Source of the DNA: Ophioceras dolichostomum
Taxonomy: Eukaryota; Ascomycota; Sordariomycetes; Magnaporthales; Ophioceraceae
DNA length: 60,850 nt
Assembly: GCA_003049485.1 (NCBI GenBank)
Contig: PYST01000233.1
Span: 1-60,850, forward strand
Reading direction: 5' to 3'
Shown here: piece after piece, positions 11,201-22,500 of the stretch
Numbering within the stretch: the first letter of the stretch is position 1
How the letters are laid out: each line of letters begins with the position of its first letter
The notes under the pieces: model-generated
Database searches by the model: none
What the model was told of the DNA's origin: nothing
What the model saw: only the letters and a program-made list of their open reading frames with translations
Program-made: the position numbers and the translations under genes

Positions 11201-14200
11201 CGGCACTGGGTAGGTAGGTATGGATATGGATATGAGAATGACCATCAAGATGCGATAACCATCTTACAGTTTGTGATCTTGAGCCGTCGCCTGTAATTCA
11301 TCTCTGTTGTCGCTTGTAATAGAAACGGAACAGACGTGGGCCGTGGAATGGGTGGAACTCAAGGCCTTGGGAGCCGACGCTGACGTCTGTCTGTTTGGTC
11401 CTGGCTGTCGTTGACGAGCCGCTTCGGAGGTTTCAGGCGGGCTCTTGATTTTCTCTGAACATTGAATCTTGGTTCATGTCTTCGACAGACGGGAGTTTTG
11501 CGGAGAGGTAACAGTACGCGCACCCACGGCACAGTGTAAACGGAAGGAATATCAAGGTCGCGGAGAATTTGTGGAATTGACAGGGGCAGCTTGGAAATCG
11601 CCAGGGCCAATCTCGTCGATGTCCAACAGCCGCAGCTCTGAGCTGAGCAGTGAGCTCACCTGCCTGCTTGCTTTCGGTCTGGCCCCAATCGCGTCGCCAG
11701 AAGCTCAATGATACGGGAGTGGCAGATGAACGAGGAGAGAAGAGCGAAAAAGAAAGACGGAAATCCTACTGTCATCAGGTCGTTTCGTTTCAAAAAGGTT
11801 GAAGAGCGAGTGAGGCTAATAATATCGTGCAGAGTCTCATTTCCAAATGGCCAATGGTGTGTTGCGGGCCTCCGAATCCGTGCGCCCGTTGCCAGAACAG
11901 GCAGGACTTCTGCGAGCCTGCGAGATGACCAGGCGTCTTTTCCGTTTTGCCGACGCAAACAAATAAGACGAACTGAACCTGACAGAGGGATTCTGACTAC
12001 TGCGATAGAGTTGCATCTGCTCCGGCGCTACGCGTGTTTTGTTCGCACGAAGTAGCGCAGTCCGGGTTGGCTCTGATAGTCTGAGATTGTTTCGATATTG
12101 GATGTGGAGCGGCAAGGGGCGCAAGCGAGTGACGAGCGACACAGGCTCCATCAGAGCAGACGAGGACCGCTTGGGGGAGCTGAGAAAGGAATAAGGGAGA
12201 GGAGGACATTGAGTTGACAAAAACCACACCGAGTCCTCCAAGATATTGGAATTTGAGGCAATGGTTGCCATTGCCGTGTCATTGAAGAGCCAGCCACTGG
12301 CTCGATTTGTATTCTTCACGGCCTGTTATCACGGGACTAGCGGTGGATAAATGCAGCCCCAGTCCGACCGTCGCTGCCGTGGCCACCTCGAGACACTTGG
12401 GTCCCAAAGCGCGACATCGTATTCTCCAACATATGTGGAAGAAGCCGTCCACAGGTGTCAAATCTCGTCCGAAGAAATTGGAATTCGATCGCCGCTCGGA
12501 AGGCCTTCTTTGTCATCAGTCCCCTTGGCCAGGATGAACGACGCCGGGAGCTGTTGGGATGAAATTCAAGGGCATGTTTGGTAAGTACCTCTGTTCGAAT
12601 ACGTAGGTGGTACAAAAAAAATGACGGGTTGCAATGACAGCAAGAGCTGAAAGAAGGTTTGCAAAAAGAAAGACATGAACGGCCCGATGAACGCACCAAA
12701 AACAACAAAAGATGTTCGTTCGACAGCGCCGGGGTCAGCGAGGGGCCGGTAGAGTTCAACGTTCAACTAACGACCTGAACCTAGCAGGACGGACGTCAAT
12801 GGTCGACTTGTCCTAGCATGTTGGAGATGATTTCCCCTCGCTCATCCTTTTTGGATGAGTTGTTCAGGCGCATGTTGTCGCGTTTGCTATCTGCTGGGCT
12901 GCTTGGACCGTAATAATTCAAGTCTATCGTGGTAAATCATGCGGGCTGGCCCGGATTTTAAGGAGAGAGATCGAGCATTTCCATCGGTCTGCGGTGCAAC
13001 CGCCTGGACCAGTTGAGTGCACCAACAGCATGCAACAACTGAATCGGAAGGGGCAGTTGGGGAACATCAATGATGCTGGAAGACCACCACGAACCCTTTG
13101 TCTCAGCACTCTCGTGTCTCGGGCGCGCCTGTCGCCGGCAGCGCGGTGGAGATGTCGCACCAGCAAACGAACACTGTGCAACTGTGGTGAACTTGCGCTT
13201 CGGTCAGAGAAAAAAAACACCCCTGCTGCCACCGGTCTTGGACCTTGGGGGTTGAGGGTCAGGAGAGTCAAGACTCTCCTGGGCACGCCAGAGGTATGGG
13301 GTGGCGCTCAGGGATCCCTGTGTTGTTAAATTGTCGTTTTGCCTGTCCGGGCTAGCCTGGGCCAAAGGACCCCTGCACAGTACGGGTCCAGTACGGAGGT
13401 ACTTTCCAACCCTGCAATCTCAGATGAGAGCGAGGGCAGGGACCACTCACCACACAATCAGAGAACATTGTTGATTTTGGTCGTCTCTTGGTTGTTCTGC
13501 TTTGGCCTCTCCACCCATCCCGTCCATTGTTCTCTCCCTTTTCCCTTTCCTTCTGAAGTCTGGGAGGAGAGAAACACCACGCCGTCAGCCGTCCGCCCTT
13601 CCTCTGGGTCGAGACTCGAGAAAGCACGTCGATCTGCGTTGCCAGCTAGAGTTTCTCGAAATCTTTCCATCTTTCCTTCCCTTAGACTTCCTCCCTTCTC
13701 CTTTGTACATGCATGCGCTGCGCACGCTCACATCATTCACGCACCTCTTCACTTCTCGCGCCCAATCCCCGTTATTTTAGTTATTTTTTTATTCCCCCCC
13801 ACACTCTCTTCCCGCCTCCAGTCCTTTCCGTCCCTCCATCAGGCCCGCCCGCGTCTGGCTTGCATTGACCATTCCTGTGTTCACGCACCTCAGGACGTAG
13901 GATACATCGGACATCGACGCACAGCCTGCCGGGCCTGCGACCTTCACGCTCGTTTTGTTCCCTTTCTCCTGGTTACGACAAGCTCGTCCAGCTCTTCCAA
14001 GAAGCCGCCCGCCGCACTCGTGCTTGGGACCACTCACACCTTCCCACCACCAACCATTCTCCGCCGCTCCTTCCCCAACTGCAGCCAGTCTTTTTTTGTG
14101 CGATATATCCTCTCGGCCTCCCGCCCCGGCCACCGTTTTCCCAGCCTCACCTGCTAGCTGGAGCCCAATCTCTCTCCGCCGCCAGCTTGTTGTCTCGCAG

Positions 14201-14578
14201 TCCAATCCTTGACGAGCCGCTTTACGTTTGTGGGTGTCCAGTAACGCACCAATTGGTCAACATCAGTCCATCTGCCGAAAACAACAGACACTTGCCCTTG
14301 TGGACAACTCACGGCGGCCGACGGGCCACTCGTCACGTACCAGCCTCCGGCCCCCAGGACCTAGGACCCAGGACCGCCACCAACCCAACCCGAGGGAACC
14401 AACTCGCAAATCGCAGCCGGTCGATGAGATGCAACCAACGCTGAGAAAATGAGCCAGACCTCGTCGCGCCGCTGACACTAAACCAATTGGCAAATTGCAT
14501 GCTCTCCTTTACGCCGGCCGCGCAAAATCAAACCTGCACTCGAGCGACCGCGGAGCAAGGACGAAGACGGTGTTTCTA
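5210..14578. other. 9.4-kb region without a recognisable gene
   Basis: No open frame here has convincing coding character. Frames are short, overlap on both strands, and most begin at non-ATG codons. Base composition is balanced, so it does not look like RIP-degraded transposon DNA, and no transposase or reverse transcriptase fragments are recognised. Local structure includes GA/TG-rich simple sequence near 5,600-5,680, a GGCTA repeat near 6,190-6,213, an imperfect GC-rich palindrome at 6,676-6,698, GAGC repeats near 8,577-8,596, a 12-bp palindrome at 8,600-8,611, and a long polypyrimidine zone (13,490-14,170). The last probably belongs to the 5' UTR/promoter of the SH3 gene. A long regulatory region, lncRNAs or genes made of tiny exons are all possible. 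Confidence 0.55.
6676..6698. repeat. Imperfect GC-rich palindrome
   Basis: GATCGC (6680-6685) and GCGATC (6688-6693) are flanked by complementary GGCC/GGGCC and separated by CA. It is a compact perfect-core inverted repeat inside the gene-poor region. It could be a dimeric protein-binding site or chance; nothing nearby decides. Confidence 0.35.
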
Positions 14579-16665
14579 ATGGCGACAAGTCGAGGTCGCA
14601 TACGAAGAAGCAGGCGAAGTCGCTCTTTACCAAGCACGCGGAGTGTGCTCCTATCGTCAATATTATCAGCAGCGCCGGCTGCCATGGCCGCCTGCATCTC
14701 TCTCCAAGGCTCGACAGCCTGTTCAGCATTTCAGTCCGCTTCGATCTCGAACGATGCAACCCGCGTTGGCCTGTTGTAAGTTCATGTTGCTGGCAATCTG
14801 CGGACGATCTGTTCTATGACGCGTTCAGTGGTCTAATTTGTTTATTGCGATGACAGTTCCTTTTTGAGGTTTGTTTCGGACAGGAAATCTTTCGACGAGC
14901 AGCTCGAGGCGTATATCAGTACGACATACGTCCAAGAAAAGTAGGTCATCGATCACTCACATGACACGTGCTGTCATTGTTCTGCAACATTTCGTGGCGC
15001 ATTGTGCTGATTTGAGGGAACACGAATTTTAGGTATCAAAATCTACTCGGTTGTGGAGGCATCAACCTCACAAACACAACGGAGCTTTATGCGCGCTTCA
15101 CCAGAACTGTCGTCTGCAATGCCGTCATCCAGAACTCGATTGACGTTTGCGGACTGACGCCAGAGAACTCAAGGCCTGTCTGCGCGGCAACCTGCGTATG
15201 TTCTCTCTCGTCTCCACTCAATTGGAGACAATTCACAGTTCCCGCCAACCAGCGCTTGACCTACTTTACTGACTGACCGTCCGTCCTATAGGCCGACTAT
15301 GCCACGAGCGAGGCGTACATCGTGGCCAACAGCAATCTCTGCTCGAACCCCAGCAGTGGCGCCCAGAAACAGATAAGAGCTGACTTCACTAACTGTGCCT
15401 TGCCGGCGGATGCTCTATCGAGCAACGCCTGCATCAACGGCATCGAGAATGAGCCGAATAACTGCGGCTACCAGAAGAGCACGATCGGGCTGTGCCAGTA
15501 CTGCGCGTCTGGCGGGATCAACTCTACCGACACTTGCTGCTACCAGTCCGATATTCAGTCCCGATGTGCAGGCGTGGTGCTTCCAACCATCGTGCCATCC
15601 ATGACTTTCAGCCCGACGAGCAGTCCCACCTCCTCGTCCACGGCGACTTCGACACCAGCTGCCAGCAGCAACGCCCTTAGTGGGGGTGCTATCGCCGGGA
15701 TTGTCATTGGTTCGATCGCCGCGTTTGGGCTCATCGCGGGTCTGATCTTCCTCTGCATCTTGCTCCGGAGACGGCGGAGGGGGAGCCAGAGTGGTAGCAT
15801 CTTCAACCAGCCGTCACCTGCGAGACAAGGAGGATCGGCCATGGCGCAAGCCCCTCAGCCTGTGAGCCAGAGCGGTAGTGGCGGGTATGAGGTGTTGCCT
15901 GGCGGCCGCATCGCGCGAATGTCGGCTCTGGAGGGGCACTCGGGCGAGTCGCCTTCACGTCATGGAGCGGCGGCTGGTGGATCATCGGCCGGGGGAGCGG
16001 CTGCGGCTGCGGGGGCGGGTGCCGCAGCAGCGTACGCCATCGCTAGGAGACGGGGCGACAACCACTCTTCTTCGGATGACTTCGGAGACAGCCCAGAGTC
16101 GGAGCACCGCGCCGGCGTTCTGCGGCCTCCACCAACGACCCTTAGGAGGAACGGGTCGCTCTCCAGCGGCTCGGTTCTCGCCGAGGGCGAGGCCCAGTCG
16201 CCCACTAGTGCTGGTGGGATGTCGTCTCCGCCCGGGGTGAACAGCCAGCAATCTGAGCAACTGCCCTTCTTCAAGGACTACTATTCCCAGGACGACATCC
16301 ACCCCGGCGAGCGTGTCGCCGTCCTTTGGGCATACCAACCCCGCGCTGCCGACGAATTCGCCCTGGAGCGGGGCGACATGCTCAAAGTTGTCGGCATCTG
16401 GGATGATGGCTGGGCGACAGGAGTCATGATGGACGAACGAGCAGACGAGTGGGAGTCCCGCCGTGCGGCACAGCGGGACAGCGGCGTGTCCAACACGTCT
16501 GGACGGGGTCGTGACATCTCTCCGCCTGTCAGCGGCGAAATCAAGGCCTTCCCTCTCGTCTGTGTCTGTCTCCCGGAGCACTGGAAGAAGACAATTGACG
16601 GCGACGGGTCGACCGAGACGGGATCAAGCGGTGCCCAGCAGGCCGCGGCCGCACATGGATCTTGA
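14579..16665 (+). CDS. Cys-rich secreted/membrane protein with C-terminal SH3 domain
   Basis: This is a single-pass membrane protein with an extracellular Cys-rich domain and an intracellular SH3 domain, the layout of a cell-surface scaffold or sensor. Four exons are inferred: 14579-14775, 14857-14940, 15033-15195 and 15292-16665, all in phase, for 605 residues. A basic n-region is followed by a hydrophobic stretch and AAMA, a probable signal peptide. The ectodomain (about 38-245) carries many paired cysteines (e.g. GCGGI, CNAVIQNSIDVCG, NNCGYQ, CQYCASGG, DTCCYQ) and N-glycosylation sites. A Ser/Thr-rich stalk precedes the helix GGAIAGIVIGSIAAFGLIAG, near 279-302, with a following RRRRR stop-transfer. 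A Ser/Gly/Ala-rich linker leads to the SH3 domain (about 487-575: VAVLWAYQPRAADEFALERG, GIWDDGWATG, FPLVCVCLPEHW). The domain order resembles fungal Fus1-like proteins; I do not know a specific function. An upstream in-frame ATG at 14495 is possible. Confidence 0.85.
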
Positions 16666-19526
16666 GACATTGGACTCGTTTTTGCATCTTCACGACATAC
16701 CTGTCGAGTCTTGAATAACGAATGTCTCGACGAAGCTACATGTTCTTTGGTTTGGCATTGGCTGCGGAGTCTGGCGCTTTTTTCCTACTGTCTCCCACGG
16801 CACTCAACCATCCATCCGTCTATCCATCGAGCCGATCCCGTCCGTCCCCTTGACGAGCCCAATCGAAACAAATCATCACCGGCGCCTTTTTCACCGGCAC
16901 TCTTCGATCATGCCCGTATCGGCTCGCTTCCGCTCGACTCCACCTGTCCGCCCGATCATACCTACTTCTTTTATCGATCTACCTGCACATAGAGACGCGG
17001 AATTTTGTATCCTTTTTGGCGACGACACGCTTAATGCCTTCAGTTCTAGACGACCTCCGGCCATATTAATTCTGTTCGGCTCGATTTCGCTTTCTATCTC
17101 ATTGGTTGGTTGCTTTGCCGTGGCTCTGCTGCCGCCTCTGATGCACCCCGATTTCTCACCGAACGACCGCCATCCAACTTCATATTAATAATTACGACTG
17201 CCAATGCTGGGCCCTCCCCTCTCGTTTCGCTGTCTATTCTGTTTATACCCGGTCTCGTGCCACTGGCGTGTGTATTTGCGTGTGTTTGGACAAAAAAAGG
17301 AGGGTGGATGGGGAGGGCCTCTGCTCAGCTTTCGTCTTCTTTTTTGTACATTTCGCTTCGACCAGCCTACTTGGAATGAGGGGATTGATATTGATGAGAA
17401 GGGAGAGGAGAGTATGTACTGAGGGAGGGGTATGGGGACGGAGGAAGAAGAGGCTTGGTGTTGACAATTTCTCCAGCGCCCTGACGCCGATGACTCCGTC
17501 ATGTAGTCTGCGCGGGATCGGTTTCTTCCTGGTCATGTCCACAATCGCGGCTAGCTGTAGCTGTCGGCGAGGTAGCGTCGACGTATTCTACGAGCACTTT
17601 CGCTTTTGCGAAGGTGCTCACAGTTCACTTAGTTTCGACCGCAATTCCCAGACCAGTTAAATATTATCTGTGCCTCACCCCCCCTCCCCCTCTTACGATT
17701 TCGTGGACAACAACATAATGTCCACCTCCCTACCTCAGGTAAGTGCCGACATACTCTAGCAGGCCTATCGACTGTGATATTTTTTCACATCCACCAACTC
17801 AACTGGAACTCTGTAACTCCGTTTCCATCCTGAACTGTATTTTATTCACTATCTCGGATTGCTGTTTGCGAACATGCCGCTGTCGTCGCCTCATTATACC
17901 TCCGTCGCGGATCTGTTCTGGTCGAGTTCCGACTCAGGCCCAGGGTGTCTTGGCCTGAGGATCGTTTCATCCACGTCCGGGGTGGAAATGAAACCATCGC
18001 CGAGCCATGACACTCCCAACTTTGTGGACGAGGCCATCTTGGGATCGGGGCTGACGTGTCTGTATATCGACTTTCATTGCGTCGAGAACTCTGTCGTGCA
18101 AGCCTACCTGGTCGCCACCATGAAGGGTAGGTATTGGCCAAACACGCCGACCAGCGCCTCGGGAATGCGATATCAGGGGCGTGATCCACAAGCCACCAAC
18201 AGCTTGTTTTACCTGGCTTCCTGGCCTTCGGGCCTGGGGAATTGCTAAAAGCAACCCGCCAGCGGAGAATACTGTTAAACGAAATTAAGCGTTTTCGAAA
18301 CCCCCGGCTGTGTGCGGGTTTCTCTCGTTTCGAAATGGGAATCCCTGCTGCTGGGAGTTGAAGCATGGGGCTTCGAGATACCATCTATAGTGAAGAACAA
18401 ATATATGTCCCTCCCAGCCACGTCAGCAGCTCCTTGAGGAATGGAAAGCTCAGGATGTTCAGACGAAGACTGCTTGCGGGTATCTCACTAGCTTTGCTTG
18501 CCTAGGTACAGTATTCTACCGATTTTTTATTAAAATGAGCTTCAAGCACTTCGCGCACTCGCATTTTCTGGTTGTTTATGCTTGTCGTCGAAACTGACAA
18601 GCTTCGCAGGACTGATCTGCTCGGCAGAGCTGGATAAAACCCGGGGTGCATGTTCACCACAATGCGTTCTATATTCCGCTTTCCCTCACTCTCTTCTCGC
18701 TACCCCCCTTTCTGTTCCAACTTCAACGAGAGGTGTTGTTGCACAGGCACTGTGGAGAAGGGAGAAACGTTCGGTACCTATTTCTTGTGCAACCGAGTTG
18801 AAGGAACTGAGTCCAGGTTCATGTCGTTCTGGGCTCACATGATGATACGGCACAGTCACTTGTATTCGGTAGGTGGTAGGTGTAGGTACCTAGGTACTAG
18901 CGTTGTACCACAACTCCCGCCGCCTTCGCCAGATGATCAACGGCACCTGGATAGTGAGTGCGCTGGTCTCGTGCGGCACAAGCCACATCATACTTCGTAT
19001 GCGCAAACATATGACAGGAAGTTGGGAGAGCAAAGTGGCTGGTGTACGCTTTGTATATTTGCATGCATGCATGCCTCTGCAGATCTATCGATCTCAAAGA
19101 CGTCGAAATCATAAATTCGACGAAAGCACTTGTTGTATGGTGTAATAATGCCGTATTGTTATTAGAGCGGTATCCGCCAAAGGACAAACTGTGGCGCACG
19201 GCCCAGCAGCCCAAATGTCAGTTGCTGACCCCTGACCTCGTGGCTGAACCACCTCCCACCAGCAACGTCACAGCTCGATTGTGCGAGAACACCGTCTGCC
19301 TACTTCCAACTACTTCCGTCCGCACAGCAACAACGCACAGCGCAAAATGCCGCCCTGTCGTCATTTTACTTAAATTTGAGCTAGCCTTTCTACATCGGAC
19401 TGGCCTAAGTGAATGTTGATCCCAACATGAGCTTCGCTCCAGAGATCCAAGAAGCAGAAGAAGGATCGCGGTAGCTGCTCGCCGTCGCCAGCTGCATCGG
19501 CGACCCATCACACGCCCATCTCGGCC
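16666..19526. other. Intergenic region between the SH3-protein and VPS15 genes
   Basis: This 2.9-kb stretch has no gene I can support. It includes the 3' flank of the SH3 gene, a strong 28-nt hairpin at 17,592-17,619, a second looser inverted repeat around 18,296-18,345 (gaaaccc/gggtttc), and a TAGGTACCTAGGTA-type motif near 18,884-18,899. A minus-strand open frame (17,842-18,384) and a plus-strand one (about 17,874-18,248) overlap each other, resemble nothing known and lack splice partners. Confidence 0.55.
17592..17619. repeat. Near-perfect 12-bp stem / 4-nt loop hairpin
   Basis: GAGCACTTTCGC (17592-17603) pairs with GCGAAGGTGCTC (17608-17619) with one G-T wobble and a TTTT loop. It lies about 930 bp downstream of the SH3-gene stop codon, outside any called gene. 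It may be the end of a long 3' UTR or a structured noncoding transcript. No family is recognised. Confidence 0.5.
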
Positions 19527-22500
19527 ATGGGACAGGGGTTCTCCCTTACGACGCCGCCGGCCGGGTCTGCCGGCATCGACATTCCCGAGCTCGGCGACCT
19601 GATCTACGAAAAGTCCATCGGGACCGCGCGCTTCCTCAAGTGCATTCGTGCGCGACATCACGATGGCGTCGTGCTCGTCAAGGTCCTCACCAAGCCCTAC
19701 ACCCCGATGCCCTTGGACGGCTACAAGCAGAAGATCATACGGGATACGAAGGCGCTCACGAATATACCGAACGCGCTGGGGTACCAGCGGATCATAGAGA
19801 CCGACACCAACGGCTATCTAGTGCGGCAGTACCTCTACAACTCGCTGTATGACCGCTTCAGCACGCGGCCGTTCCTCGAGGACATCGAAAAGAAATGGCT
19901 AGCCTTCCAGCTCCTGTGCGCGCTGCGCGACTGCCACAGCCGAGACATATATCACGGCGACATCAAGACGGAGAACACGCTTGTGACATCGTGGAACTGG
20001 CTCTATCTCTCAGACTTCTCGTCTTCCTTCAAGCCCGTGATGCTCCCAGACGACAACCCGGCCGACTTCTCGTACTTCTTCGATACGTCAGGCCGGCGTA
20101 CGTGCTACCTGGCTCCGGAGCGCTTCTACTCGCCAGACACCGCCTTTGACCCCGACGCCAAGGTGACATGGGCTATGGATGTGTTTAGCGCCGGCTGTGT
20201 CATCGCCGAGCTCTTCACAGAGTCGCCCATATTCAGCCTCAGCCAGTTGTACAACTACCGCAGCGGGAAGTACGACCCAACTGCGGCGCACCTGTGCCGC
20301 ATCGCCGACCGCGATTTGCGTGAGATGGTGGCGCATATGATTCAGTTGGATCCACAGAAGCGGTACGCGGTCGAGGACTACCTCGGCTTCTGGCGCCGGA
20401 AGGTCTTCCCCGATTACTTCTACGACTTCCTGCATCAGTACATGGAGATGATTACCGACCCATCTTCAGGCCAATACCCCATCTCGGGCGCTACTCGCAA
20501 CCTCGGCGAGGCGGACGATCGCATCGACCGCGTGTTCTATGATTTTGATAAGATATCGTACTCGTTGGGATACCAGCAGCACCCCCAACAGTCGCAGACG
20601 GGACAGCCAAGACGGCCGGGACATCCCACAGGCGAGGACGACGAGATACTAAACAGGGCCCCGCGGCTGGGTCTTAGCCACTTCCCCGTGCGGCTCAATA
20701 TCCCAAACAATGACCACTACGTCTCCAGCGGGGCCCAGCCGCCAGCAGATGACGGCACTCTTATATTCTTGACGCTGGTGTGCTCCTCGCTACGCAATAC
20801 GGCACGGTCGGCCTCGCGGATCCGGGCATGCGACGTGCTGCTCGCCTTCGCAGAACGCTTGACTGACGAAGCGAAGCTGGACCGTGTGCTGCCGTACATG
20901 ATGACGCTGCTGAACGACCGGTCCGACGTGGTTGTCGTTGCGGCGCTGAAGAGCGTCACCCAGCTGCTTGCCTTAGTCCAGGTTGTGACTCCGGTGAACG
21001 CCCCGGTCTTCGGCGAGTACATCCTGCCACGAATGCAGCTCGTCATGCTTTCGAGCTCGAGCCCGCCGAGCCCCTTGGTGCGTATGACATACGCGTCTGT
21101 TCTTGGCAAGCTTGCCGTTACTGCTGCCCGGTTCCTAAATATGGCCGGGGCACTGAGGGGCGCTAACGCGGCATCTGCTGCAGCCGCAGCCGCGGCGGAT
21201 GACCAAGATGTCGATGCCGCCGGTGACTCTGGCAGCGTCTCAGCGACAGCGGCAGCGGCGTTCGACTCGCTCTATGACAATGCGTATCAAGAACTCGTGC
21301 AGCTGTTCGAGGCGCATACCAAGGCGCTCATCGAAGATTCAGACCCGTTCGTTCGGCGGGCCTTCCTCAGCTCGGTACCGGAGCTGTGCATGTTCTTCGG
21401 ATCGAACAACACCAACGACATTATCTTGACGCACCTCAACACGTACCTCAACGACCGCGACTGGATGCTCAAGTGCGCCCTGTTCGACACAATAGTCGGC
21501 ATCGGCGTCTTCATCGGCGGCACCAGCCTCGAACACTTCATATTGCCGCTTATGGTGCAGGCATTGATGGACACCGAGGAGTTTGTCGTCCAGGGCGCGC
21601 TGCACTCGCTAGCCGAGCTGGCCAACCTGGGGCTGCTCGAGAAGCCTCGCCTGCGCGAGTTGGTCGAGGTCGTGTGTCGATTTACCATGCATCCCAACAT
21701 CTGGGTGCGCGAAGCCGCTGCCGAGTTCGTCGCCAGAGCCACGGAGCACTTGTCTCCGGCCGAGGTTCGCTGCATGGTGTATCCATTGGTGGCCCCATAC
21801 CTAAAGCCAGGCATTATCCCGAAGTTCTCGGAGCTGGATTTGCTCGATGTACTCAAGAAGCCACTCACGAGGTCCGTGTTCGACCAGGCGCTGGTATGGG
21901 CGCTCAAGTCGGACAGGGGCTTGTTCTGGAAGCAGCAGCAGAAGCCGACGCGGGCGGCGCAGCTCGCTTCGTCATCGGCAAAGGGCACTGCTCGAGACTC
22001 CAGCCCTGCCTCGTTTAGCAAAGTCTCTAAGAACGAAGAGGACGATCAGTGGTTGGCTAGGCTGCGGAACCTGGGTATGGCGCAGGAAGATGAGTTCAAG
22101 CTCCTCAGTCTTCGGGAGTTCATCTGGAGGCTGGGCCAGATGAAGACGAGGGATGCTGCCGCTCCGGCCCACCAGCAGCAGCAGGACGAACAGATAAGCC
22201 GGCTGAGCAATATCATTGCCCTCCGCACTCTCGGCGTGAACCCGCAGATCGTGTTCTTCGACGAGGAACAGCAGCAGCCGCCTCCACGGTCGGGACTCGT
22301 CCCCGGGAGCGAGCCACTGTTAGAGAACGTAGCTTCGACGCCCCGTACTATCACGGACGCACTGCGCGATGCGTCGATGACTATAGACGATCCCGTGGCA
22401 CGACGGCGAAGGGCGGCACTGAAGAACTACCGCTCTCGCTCACGCCAGGGTGGCCGCAACAGCTTGTCGCCGCTCTCTATCGACGAGCGTAGGCCGCTCG

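Noticed and set aside
13339..14157. 272-codon plus-strand frame upstream of the SH3 gene
   Set aside because: It is made from polypyrimidine leader-like sequence (Ser/Pro/Phe/Leu-rich), has no recognisable domain and no in-phase splice into the SH3 gene; more likely 5' UTR.
17842..18384. 180-codon minus-strand frame and overlapping 120-codon plus-strand frame
   Set aside because: Both strands are open over the same sequence, neither resembles a protein, and no supporting splice sites or conserved residues are visible.
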